Part shown: positions 1 through 5,768 of the stretch, one piece after another
Layout: every line of letters begins with the position of its first letter
Numbering within the stretch: position 1 is the stretch's first letter
Assembly: GCA_020431135.1 (NCBI GenBank)
Contig: JAGQIT010000935.1
Span: 1,109 to 7,080, forward strand
DNA from: Myxococcales bacterium
GTDB lineage: Bacteria; Myxococcota_A; Polyangia; Nannocystales; Nannocystaceae
Length of the DNA stretch: 5,972 bases
Reading direction: 5' to 3'
Notes under the pieces: model-generated
Databases searched by the model: none
The model's input: the letters and a program-made list of their open reading frames with translations, nothing else
Told to the model about the DNA's origin: nothing
Made by a program: the position numbers and the translations under genes

Positions 1-112
1 CCGTGGCTGTCCCTTTGGTCATGACGGCGGTCGTCGTCGACGCTCCCCCGCAGCGGCACCCCGCGGCGAGGCACACGGACGCGGAGAGCGCGATGAGCGA
101 CGACCTTCGCAT
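1..112 (-). CDS. N-terminal fragment of a probable secreted lipoprotein (cut by the left edge)
   Basis: Only the first 37 codons are in the window, so the function cannot be read. From the ATG at 112-110 the protein begins MRRSSLIALSASVCLAAGC. It has two arginines, then a hydrophobic stretch (about residues 5-17) and a small-residue/Cys site with Cys19, which looks like a lipoprotein signal peptide cleaved by signal peptidase II. The lipobox is imperfect: the residues before Cys are A-A-G, with Leu at -4 rather than -3. A second Cys (21) and a Gly/Ser/Thr-rich linker follow, typical of exported proteins. No clear Shine-Dalgarno precedes this ATG. The same frame stays open upstream to an ATG at 223-221, which would add 37 residues rich in Arg and Pro. 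I prefer 112 because it places the signal peptide at the N-terminus. It lies downstream of the TerC gene on the same strand after a 166-base gap. Confidence 0.6.
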   Translation of the reverse strand, partial: MRRSSLIALSASVCLAAGCRCGGASTTTAVMTKGTAT

Positions 113-278
113 CCGCGCAATGTAGTGGTTCGGACGCGGGCGGCGCAGCGGCAGCGACAGGGGGTCGCATCGGGTGAGGAGGTCGTCGCGCTCGCTCGGC
201 GCGAGCGCGCGCGCATGGCCCATCGTAGCGCGGCGGCCTGTCCTAGAGGGTGGACGCGGGCGCCGCCCCGGGCGCCGC
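113..278. other. Intergenic gap between the TerC gene and the left-edge lipoprotein gene
   Basis: A 166-base GC-rich gap. It may hold the promoter of the left-edge gene, or part of it may code for that gene's N-terminus if the ATG at 223-221 is used. Bases 259-264 and 271-276 are both GGCGCC and could form a six-pair stem just after the TerC stop, but there is no T-run, so I do not call a terminator. No RNA gene or clear promoter box was seen. Confidence 0.5.
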
Positions 279-1244
279 TCACTTCTTCGGCGGCGGCAGC
301 ATCAGGCTGACGACGATCGAGCCGACGAGGAGCACGGCGACGCCGCCGAGGGACCAGCCGATCGGGATGTGATACGCCGGCAGCCACGAGCCAAAGCCCT
401 CGGCGAGGAGCATCTTCACGCCGACGAAGCTCAGGACCAGGCCGAGCCCGTACTTCAGGTAGTAGAAGCGGTCGATGATGTTCTCCAGGAGGAAGAACAT
501 CGCCCGCAGGCCCATCACCGCGCAGACGTTGCTCGTGAAGACGATGAAGGGGTCGGTCGAGATCCCGAAGATCGCCGGGATCGAGTCGAGGGCGAACATC
601 ACGTCCGCGGTCTCGACCATCAGCAGGGTGACGAAGAGGGTGGTGACGAAGAGCTTGCCCTGGCGGTGGACGAAGAAGCGCGGGCCCTCATACTCGCGGG
701 TGACGCGGAACCACTTCTCGACGGTCTTCTTGACCCAGTTGTCCTCGGCGACCGCGCCGGCCTCCTCCTCGTCGTCGCCGTCGTCGACGAAGAGCAGGCG
801 GATCCCCGTGTAGAGGAGGAAGCCGCCGAAGAGGTAGATCGTCCAGGTGAAGAGCTCGATGAGCGCGAGGCCGGCGATGATGAAGATCGCCCGCAGGACG
901 AGCGCCCCGAGGATGCCGGCGAAGAGCACGCGGTGGAGGTGCTCCGGCGGGATCTTCATGTACCGGAAGAGGACGATGAAGACGAAGATGTTGTCGACGC
1001 TCAGCGCCTTCTCGATGAGGTAGGCGCTGAGGAATTGGAGGCCGGCCGCGTCGCCGAAGCTCTGCCAGACGTAGGCGTTGAAGCAGAGGCTGAGAACGAC
1101 CCAGATGACCGACCAGACCGCCGCCTCCCGCATCGACACCCGATGGGCTTGGCGGTGGAAGAGGCCGAGGTCGAGGGCCAGCAGGAAGAGGATGCCGGCG
1201 AGGAAGAGGCCCCAGGTCAGGGGCGAACCGACGGAGTCGAACAA
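279..1244 (-). CDS. TerC/Alx-family integral membrane protein
   Basis: A member of the TerC family (TerC, Alx and relatives), inner-membrane proteins linked to tellurite resistance and, for Alx-type members, to manganese export. The 321-residue length is normal. Hydrophobic segments lie near residues 8-28, 41-61, 74-95, 105-127, 131-153, 198-220, 228-250, 264-283 and 297-315. The two family signatures are intact: EKALSVDN at 78-85 and ETADVMFALDSIPA at 211-224, carrying the acidic and Asn residues thought to bind the metal. Between the two halves is an acidic cytosolic or periplasmic loop (about 154-168, rich in D and E). The start is TTG at 1244-1242; the family N-terminus (FDSVGSP before the first helix) supports it, and only a weak AGG precedes it. 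It begins 16 bases after the stop of the upstream small secreted protein, so it is probably co-transcribed. No room exists for a yybP-ykoY manganese riboswitch directly upstream. The substrate (Mn or another metal) cannot be told from sequence. Confidence 0.93.
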   Translation of the reverse strand: MFDSVGSPLTWGLFLAGILFLLALDLGLFHRQAHRVSMREAAVWSVIWVVLSLCFNAYVWQSFGDAAGLQFLSAYLIEKALSVDNIFVFIVLFRYMKIPPEHLHRVLFAGILGALVLRAIFIIAGLALIELFTWTIYLFGGFLLYTGIRLLFVDDGDDEEEAGAVAEDNWVKKTVEKWFRVTREYEGPRFFVHRQGKLFVTTLFVTLLMVETADVMFALDSIPAIFGISTDPFIVFTSNVCAVMGLRAMFFLLENIIDRFYYLKYGLGLVLSFVGVKMLLAEGFGSWLPAYHIPIGWSLGGVAVLLVGSIVVSLMLPPPKK

Positions 1245-1260
1245 ATTGGGCGCCTACACG

Positions 1261-1770
1261 CTACTTGGTGATGTTCTGGATGTTGTCGGCCTTGACTCGG
1301 AGAATAAGCTTCCGCGGCTTGGATTCAGCATCGTAGCGGAGATCGACGAGGGTGCCAGAGAACTCGACCGGCCCGTGCGGGGTGAGCTTCTTCCCGAGCT
1401 CCGTGCTCGTGAAGATCTGGTAGTCGATCGTGATCTCGAAGAGCACCGGGTCGGGGACGCTCGCCATCACCTCGTAGTCGCCGTACTGCGAGTCCTCGAC
1501 GGTCTCGGCGAGGCCGTTGCCGCTCTGGACGAGCGCCTGGCCGCGGAACGAGCCCTCAGCGGCCTTGAGGTCGTCGACGAACTTGTCGCGCTCCTTCACG
1601 CCCATCGAGTTGAACTCGTTGAGGTGCTCCTTGTTGAAGGTCAGATCGGCCTCCACGGGGTTGTATCCCGGGGGGAGCTTGAGGAACTCGGGTTCCTTGC
1701 TCTTGTCGACGCACGCAGGGGTGAGCGCCAGGGCCGCCGCGATCATCAGGAGGGAGAGGGCGCGAGACAT
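1261..1770 (-). CDS. Small secreted protein, probable lipoprotein, of unknown function
   Basis: A 169-residue exported protein. The N-terminus has Arg3, a hydrophobic core (about residues 5-16) and ALTPAC ending at Cys20. This could be a lipoprotein signal with a non-standard lipobox (Thr at -3, Leu at -4) or a signal-peptidase I site. The mature part is rich in Lys, Glu and Asp. A helical section near 45-72 is followed by a predicted beta-rich section (about 75-169) with alternating hydrophobic residues, including LFEITIDYQIF (110-120) and VEFSGTLVDLRY (135-146). This pattern recalls small OB-fold-like domains such as the tRNA_anti-like family, but that is a visual impression only. The ATG at 1770-1768 is preceded by a run of C (G7 on the plus strand) and no Shine-Dalgarno. 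It sits 38 bases after the CinA-like gene and 16 bases before the TerC gene on the same strand. Codons near its 3' end are a little less GC-rich than in its neighbours. Confidence 0.8.
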   Translation of the reverse strand: MSRALSLLMIAAALALTPACVDKSKEPEFLKLPPGYNPVEADLTFNKEHLNEFNSMGVKERDKFVDDLKAAEGSFRGQALVQSGNGLAETVEDSQYGDYEVMASVPDPVLFEITIDYQIFTSTELGKKLTPHGPVEFSGTLVDLRYDAESKPRKLILRVKADNIQNITK

Positions 1771-1808
1771 GGGGGGGACGCTAGCACGCCTCGGCCGGCG
1801 GGGGCAGA

Positions 1809-2615
1809 TCAGGCGGGCGGCGGGGTGATGAGCGCGTCGGCGCCGAGCGCCGCGGCGAGGGCGTCTCGGGCGGCGCGCGCCTGGGCGATCGCGTCGCCGC
1901 GGGCCTCGAAGGTGATACGGACGACGCAGCGCAGGCGACCGTCCTCGTCCGCGGTCCAGCGCGGATATGAGCCGATTTCGACCTCGCGGAAGCCGGCGAC
2001 GACGCGATCGAGGGACGCGGCGAGGTCGCTCTCGTCGAGGCTCGTGTGGAGCACCTCGAGGGCCCAGCCGCCGCCGTCAGGCAGCTCACCGGGGATCCCC
2101 TCGAGGGCCTCGATCTTCGCCCGGCACAGCTCCGGGATCCCCGGGAGGATGTAGATCCGCGCCTCGTGAGGGATCGCCCGCAGGCCCTGGCCGGGGCTCT
2201 CGAGGTCGAGGCGGAGCACCGGCCAGCCGCGCTCAGCGCGGAGCACCGTGCCGTCCGGGACGTCGGCCATCGACAGCGCCTCCGGGGTGATCGTAGCGCC
2301 GAAGTGGTCGCGGAGGATCGCCTCCATCGCTTGGTTGCGGACCAGCGTCCGGCCCGTCGCCCGCGCCAGCGCCTCGAGGGTGACGTCGTCGTGCGTGGGC
2401 CCGACGCCGCCGGAGGTGAAGACCAGCGGCGTGCGCTGGAGGAGGCGCAGGAGCGCGTCACCGATGTCGGCGAGCTCGTCGGCGACGGTGACCATCTCGA
2501 TCAGGCGGATCCCTCGGCGACGGAGGACGGTCGCCAAGAAGTGACCGTTCTGATCGCGGATCTTGCCGGAGAGGAGCTCGTTGCCGATGAGGAGGATCGC
2601 GGCGGTGGGGACCAT
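1809..2615 (-). CDS. CinA-like molybdopterin-binding (MoaB/Mog-fold) domain protein
   Basis: A 268-residue stand-alone member of the CinA N-terminal family (COG1058; MoCF-biosynthesis-like fold, also related to the N-terminal part of eukaryotic FAD synthase). The start reads AAILLIGNELLSGKIRDQNG (residues 5-24), the usual nucleotide/molybdopterin-site opening. The central signature GGVGPTHDDVT is at 69-79. Further on are the YILPGIPEL-type loop and IGSYPRW, also typical of the family. Classical CinA carries a C-terminal nicotinamide-nucleotide amidase domain of about 150 residues (PncC); this protein lacks it, so the name 'competence-damage inducible protein' should not be read as function. 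Some family members hydrolyse ADP-ribose or nucleotide pyrophosphates, but the activity here is unknown. I chose the ATG at 2615-2613 because family members start just before AAI. A TTG at 2636-2634 would add seven residues. Neither has a clear ribosome site. It is the first gene of the minus-strand block, divergent from pyrB. Confidence 0.87.
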   Translation of the reverse strand: MVPTAAILLIGNELLSGKIRDQNGHFLATVLRRRGIRLIEMVTVADELADIGDALLRLLQRTPLVFTSGGVGPTHDDVTLEALARATGRTLVRNQAMEAILRDHFGATITPEALSMADVPDGTVLRAERGWPVLRLDLESPGQGLRAIPHEARIYILPGIPELCRAKIEALEGIPGELPDGGGWALEVLHTSLDESDLAASLDRVVAGFREVEIGSYPRWTADEDGRLRCVVRITFEARGDAIAQARAARDALAAALGADALITPPPA

Positions 2616-2776
2616 AGGCCGCGGCAAGAGTAGCAAGCCAGGCGGCGGCGGGTCGTCCGGGCGTGGGATGAGGCGCCCGCGCCGTCCTCGCGGCGGCGCG
2701 CGCTCCGGCTTGACGGCGCCCGCCCTCGGGAGTAGTCACGCGGGGGCCGCAGCGCGCGGTCCGGAGCCTCGCAGTC
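2616..2776. other. Divergent intergenic region between the CinA-like gene and pyrB
   Basis: A 161-base region that must supply start signals in both directions. The plus side has the possible promoter listed at 2710-2738 and a GGAG ribosome site for pyrB at 2763-2766. On the minus side I find no convincing -35/-10 pair upstream of the CinA-like gene. No operator-like palindrome stands out from the GC-rich background. Confidence 0.5.
2710..2738 (+). promoter_or_regulatory. Possible sigma70-type promoter for the pyrB-carA block
   Basis: A TTGACG hexamer at 2710-2715 (five of six matches to the -35 consensus) is followed after 17 bases by TAGTCA at 2733-2738, a weak -10 match. Transcription would start near 2745, giving a leader of about 30 bases before the pyrB GTG. 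The site lies in the divergent intergenic region where a pyrB promoter is expected. The weak -10 and the high GC make this tentative. I saw no PyrR-type attenuator or pyrimidine-sensing run of T in the short leader. Confidence 0.35.
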
Positions 2777-3790
2777 GTGGCAGGAGCTGGTCCAGCGGAG
2801 CCCTTCGGGGTCGCCCTTCGGCGGCCGGGCGCGGATCTCTGCGGCGTCGATGATCTGAGCGACGTCGAGATCGCCGATCTCCTGCGCCGCGCGCTGGCGA
2901 TCGCCGACCTCCCGCACCGCGCCGATCCGCTCCGCGGGATCCTCCGCGGCCTCCACGTTCTCGGCGCCTTCGCCGAGCCGAGCACGCGCACGCGGATGAG
3001 CTTTGAGGTCGCGGCCTGCCGCCTCGGCGCCGACTTCTCGGCCTTCGACGGCGGCCCGTCGACGTCGGCGACCAAGGGCGAGACGGCGCTCGACGCCCTG
3101 CGCAACCTCGACGCCATGGGCTTCGCGGCGATCATCGTCCGCGCCCGCGAGGACGGCTGGCCGCAGCGCCTGACGGGGGCCCTCACGGCGCGGGTGATCA
3201 ACGCCGGCGACGGCAAGACCGAGCACCCGACGCAGGCGCTCCTCGACGCGGCGACGATCCTCGAGGCCTGCGGGCGCGCGCCGACGCTGGGCCCCGAGGC
3301 GCTCGCCGGCGTCCGCGTGGCGATCTGCGGCGACATCCGTCACAGCCGCGTCGCCGGCTCGAACCTGCGGCTGCTGCCGCGCCTCGGCGCGTCCGTCGTC
3401 GTCGCCGGTCCGGCGGGGCTCGTCGACGCGCGGTCGCTCCCGGAGGGGGTCGAGGTCGCCGACAGCCTCGACGCGGCGATCGCCGGCGCCGACGCGATCA
3501 TGATGTTGAGGATCCAGCGCGAGCGCCTGCCCGCTGCCCTCGAGATCCCGGACGACGCGAGCTACCACGCGCGCTGGGGGCTCACCGAGGCCCGCCTCGC
3601 CCGCGCGGCCGCGGACGCCGTGGTCCTCCACCCGGGGCCGATGAACCGCGGCGTCGAGATCGCCGACGCGGTCGCCGACGGCCCGCGCTCGCGGATCCTC
3701 CGCCAGGTCCGGCTCGGCGTCGCCGTCCGCATGGCGGTGCTCGCCCGCGCCTGCGGGCGCCTCGATCTCTTGCCCGGGGGGCTGGGCTGA
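2777..3790 (+). CDS. pyrB: Aspartate carbamoyltransferase catalytic subunit
   Basis: Condenses carbamoyl phosphate with L-aspartate to N-carbamoyl-aspartate, the first committed step of pyrimidine synthesis, as a cytosolic trimer. The 337-residue protein holds the family motifs in order. EPSTRTRMSFE starts at 67, with the carbamoyl-phosphate loop Ser69-Thr70-Arg71-Thr72. ATKGET carries Lys100, the residue donated by the neighbouring subunit. Arg122 matches E. coli Arg105. GDGKTEHPTQALLD (144-157) has His150 and Gln153. HSRVAGSN has Arg191, LRIQRERL has Arg245 and Gln247, and HPGPMNRGVEI begins at 285. Carbamoyl-phosphate and aspartate contacts all seem present, so it should be active. The usual His after Arg122 is Ala123. 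The HPTQ and aspartate-site motifs separate it from ornithine carbamoyltransferase. The GTG start at 2777 has GGAG 10 bases upstream (2763-2766). It adds about 20 residues before the conserved ADLCGVDDLS, and no later start fits. No pyrI or pyrC adjoins it. Confidence 0.95.
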   Translation: MAGAGPAEPFGVALRRPGADLCGVDDLSDVEIADLLRRALAIADLPHRADPLRGILRGLHVLGAFAEPSTRTRMSFEVAACRLGADFSAFDGGPSTSATKGETALDALRNLDAMGFAAIIVRAREDGWPQRLTGALTARVINAGDGKTEHPTQALLDAATILEACGRAPTLGPEALAGVRVAICGDIRHSRVAGSNLRLLPRLGASVVVAGPAGLVDARSLPEGVEVADSLDAAIAGADAIMMLRIQRERLPAALEIPDDASYHARWGLTEARLARAAADAVVLHPGPMNRGVEIADAVADGPRSRILRQVRLGVAVRMAVLARACGRLDLLPGGLG

Positions 3791-3851
3791 TGGCCGCCCC
3801 GGTGAACCTCGACCGGTCCGCGCGCGGGCCGTGGTGTGGGTGTGGTGCAGC

Positions 3852-5042
3852 ATGAGCAGCGATCGACGTTCCTCTCTCCTCGCGGCGATGGCCGCGGACG
3901 ATCCCCGCTTCCACGGCGTCGGCGCCCTGGTCCTCGCCGACGGCCGGGTCTTCCGCGGCCTCGGCTTCGGCGCCAAGAAGACCGTCGTCGGCGAGGTCGT
4001 CTTCAACACCTCGCTCAGCGGCTACCAGGAGATCCTCAGCGATCCCTCCTACCGCGGCCAGCTCGTCTGCCTGACGGCGACCGAGATCGGCAACGTCGGC
4101 ACCAACGCTGAAGACGACGAGTCGCGGGGCTGGGGCGCCGAGGGGCTGCTCGTCCGCGGCCTGTCGCCGGTGGTCTCGAACTACCGCAGCGAGCGCTCGC
4201 TGCCGGCGTACCTCGAGGCTCGCGGCATCCCCGGCCTCGCCGAGTTCGACACCCGCGCCCTGACCCGGCGCCTGCGCGAAGGCGGCGCCTGCATGGCCGC
4301 GCTGTCGAGCGAGACCGACGACATCGACGAGCTCCTCGCGCTCGCCCGCGCGGCCGCGCCGATGGAGGGGCAGGGGCTCGCTACAGAGGTCAGCGCCGCC
4401 GAGCCCTACACCTGGGATCGCCCGAGCTGGTCGCCGGCCGACGCCCCGCGCGAGCCGCTGGCGATCGACGTCCACGTCGTCGTCGTCGACTTCGGGGTCA
4501 AGCTCAACATCCTCCGCCGCCTGCGCGACGAGGGCGCGAAGGTGACGGTCGTCCCCGGGGACACGCGCGCCGAGGCGATCCTCGCGCTGCGCCCGGACGG
4601 CGTGCTCCTGAGCAACGGCCCCGGCGATCCGGCGGCCCTGACCGGGGCGATCGCCAACCTCCGCGAGCTCCTGGGCAAGGCGCCGGCGCTGCCGATCTTC
4701 GGGATCTGCCTCGGCCACCAGGTCCTCGCGCTCGCCCTCGGCGGCCAGACCTACAAGCTGAAGTTCGGCCACCACGGCGGCAACCACCCGATCGCCCGCG
4801 GCGAGCGCGTCCTCATCACCTCGCAAAACCACGGCTTCGCCGTCGACCTCGAGTCGCTCGGCGAGCGCGCGGCCCTCACGGACGTGAACCTCTTCGATCG
4901 GACGGTCGCCGGGATCCGCCTCACGGATCGGCCGATCGCCAGCGTCCAGTACCACCCCGAGGCGTCGCCCGGCCCGCACGACGGCGCCCCGCTGCTCACC
5001 GAGTTCGTCGCCCAGGTCCGCGAGCGCGTCGCCCCGCGATGA
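3852..5042 (+). CDS. carA: Carbamoyl-phosphate synthase small (glutaminase) subunit
   Basis: Hydrolyses glutamine and passes ammonia to the large subunit CarB, which makes carbamoyl phosphate for pyrimidine and arginine synthesis. The protein has 396 residues, normal for CarA (E. coli about 382). The N-terminal CPSase domain is recognisable from ALVLADGRVFRGLGFGA through VGEVVFNTSLSGYQEILSDP and GIPGLAEFDTRALTRRLR. The class I glutaminase domain follows: VVDFGVKLNILRRL, SNGPGDP, and GICLGHQ with the nucleophile Cys286. The triad closes with His368 and Glu370 in YHPEASPGPHD. SQNHGFAV, a CarA hallmark, is also present. I chose the ATG at 3852. A GTG at 3831 would add seven unlikely residues, and an ATG at 3888 would still leave the whole conserved domain. 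None has a good ribosome site. It lies 61 bases after pyrB on the same strand, and its TGA overlaps the start of the next gene. carB is not downstream. Confidence 0.95.
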   Translation: MSSDRRSSLLAAMAADDPRFHGVGALVLADGRVFRGLGFGAKKTVVGEVVFNTSLSGYQEILSDPSYRGQLVCLTATEIGNVGTNAEDDESRGWGAEGLLVRGLSPVVSNYRSERSLPAYLEARGIPGLAEFDTRALTRRLREGGACMAALSSETDDIDELLALARAAAPMEGQGLATEVSAAEPYTWDRPSWSPADAPREPLAIDVHVVVVDFGVKLNILRRLRDEGAKVTVVPGDTRAEAILALRPDGVLLSNGPGDPAALTGAIANLRELLGKAPALPIFGICLGHQVLALALGGQTYKLKFGHHGGNHPIARGERVLITSQNHGFAVDLESLGERAALTDVNLFDRTVAGIRLTDRPIASVQYHPEASPGPHDGAPLLTEFVAQVRERVAPR

Positions 5043-5716
5043 GCGATCCCGCCGGGCTGCCGCTCGCCGCCGGGCGCGAGGCCTGGCCCTGGGAGCACGA
5101 GCTCGATCGCCTCGGCGAGGCGGTCTTCGGCGGCGTCCGGGGCCGTCGGCGCGCCGAGCCGCTCCTCGAGGCGATCGATCGGATCGTCGGCGGCCTCAGC
5201 CTCGGCGACGAGCCCTACGAGATCCTCCAGGGTCACCGCGTCGACTGGGCGCTCTGCGAGATGCTCGCGCCGGGCGGCGGTCCGGGCGAGACCTGGGCCT
5301 GGCGGGCGGCTCGCGGCCTCCTCCCCGAGGTCGCCCCGTCGCCGATCGTCGACGCGCTGGCGACCTCGGTGGTCGGCCTCTTCGAGGTCTGGCGGGCGCG
5401 CGGCGACCTCGTCCTCCGCGAGCGGTTTTCGGGGATCGTCACCCACCTCGCGCCGACGCCGGCCCAGCGCGCCCTCGAGGTCGAGGGCGAGGTCGGCCTG
5501 TGGGAGGCGCGGGTCGTGCTCCTCGCCGACGGCGCCCACCTGTGCCGGCGGCCGCTCGCCTACCCGGCGGAGATCCTGCCGTGGCTCGAGCGGGCGACGG
5601 AGCAGCGCTGGGGCGGCGAGATGGCCGTGGACCTCCTCGACCTCCGGGCGATGCGCCTGCGCTGGCGACGATCGGGCGGCAGCCCGCGGGCGTTCTTCCA
5701 CGGCTACGGCGGCTAA
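5039..5716 (+). CDS. Unrecognised 225-residue protein coupled to carA
   Basis: I do not recognise this family. The ATG at 5039 overlaps the carA stop as ATGA, which implies translational coupling; no clear Shine-Dalgarno precedes it. The protein is soluble-looking, with no signal peptide or membrane segment, and is rich in Arg, Ala, Leu, Glu and Trp (for example AWPWEHEL near 15-22 and WAWRAARGLLPE near 86-97). The first half looks helical. The second half (about 105-200) looks beta-rich: GLFEVWRARGDLVLRERFSG, then LEVEGEVGLWEARVVLL and a closing YPAEILPWLERA helix. This vaguely recalls the small beta-barrel domain that accompanies SEC-C-type zinc motifs in some hypothetical proteins, but I see no Cys cluster (only three Cys in all). 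Codon use matches carA, and strong third-position GC plus the overlap make it a real gene. Its place suggests a link with carbamoyl phosphate or pyrimidine metabolism, but this is guesswork. Confidence 0.8.
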   Translation: MSDPAGLPLAAGREAWPWEHELDRLGEAVFGGVRGRRRAEPLLEAIDRIVGGLSLGDEPYEILQGHRVDWALCEMLAPGGGPGETWAWRAARGLLPEVAPSPIVDALATSVVGLFEVWRARGDLVLRERFSGIVTHLAPTPAQRALEVEGEVGLWEARVVLLADGAHLCRRPLAYPAEILPWLERATEQRWGGEMAVDLLDLRAMRLRWRRSGGSPRAFFHGYGG

Positions 5717-5717
5717 T

Positions 5718-5748
5718 GGACATGTTCTTCAGGACATGTCTTGATTTC
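5718..5748 (+). terminator. Probable intrinsic terminator after the pyrB-carA block
   Basis: Two bases after the TAA of the last plus-strand gene, bases 5719-5727 pair with 5732-5740. The stem is nine pairs with one G-U, closed by a C(TTCA)G tetraloop; a further G-T wobble is possible at 5718/5741. TTGATTTC follows, a short and imperfect T-rich tail. Position between convergent genes fits a terminator. On the minus strand the stem has one mismatch and no T-run, so it should act mainly on the plus strand. The arms share the palindrome ACATGT, so the site is also a direct repeat of GGACATGT. Confidence 0.5.
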
Positions 5749-5768
5749 AGCGGGGGCGTCGCGCGCGA

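Noticed and set aside
259..276. GGCGCC...GGCGCC hairpin as a terminator for the TerC gene
   Set aside because: The stem has only six pairs, the flanking bases do not extend it, and no T-run follows. Such GC palindromes are expected by chance at this base composition.
174..1271. A 365-codon plus-strand open frame opposite the TerC gene
   Set aside because: Its product is an acidic low-complexity sequence, while the opposite strand encodes a complete TerC protein with both signature motifs.
2621..2640. TGGC...TTGC on the minus strand upstream of the CinA-like gene, as a possible sigma54 promoter
   Set aside because: The GG and GC elements are 12 bases apart instead of the required 10, so it does not fit the -24/-12 consensus.
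2563..2853. A 96-codon plus-strand frame across the divergent intergenic region and into pyrB
   Set aside because: It has an Arg/Gly-rich composition, overlaps the start of pyrB in another frame, and shows no family motif.
2777..3790. Ornithine carbamoyltransferase as an alternative to PyrB
   Set aside because: The ATKGET lysine loop, HPTQALLD and HPGPMNRGVEI are aspartate carbamoyltransferase signatures, and the neighbouring carA fits pyrimidine synthesis.
2501..4009. A 502-codon open frame on the minus strand covering pyrB and the intergenic region
   Set aside because: Its translation is low-complexity Arg/Ala/Asp-rich sequence with no motif, and it is antisense to pyrB, whose motifs are certain. 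High GC makes long antisense frames common.
3582..4979. A 465-codon minus-strand open frame opposite carA
   Set aside because: It is a shadow of carA with no recognisable domain and an Arg/Ala/Asp-rich composition typical of antisense frames at high GC.
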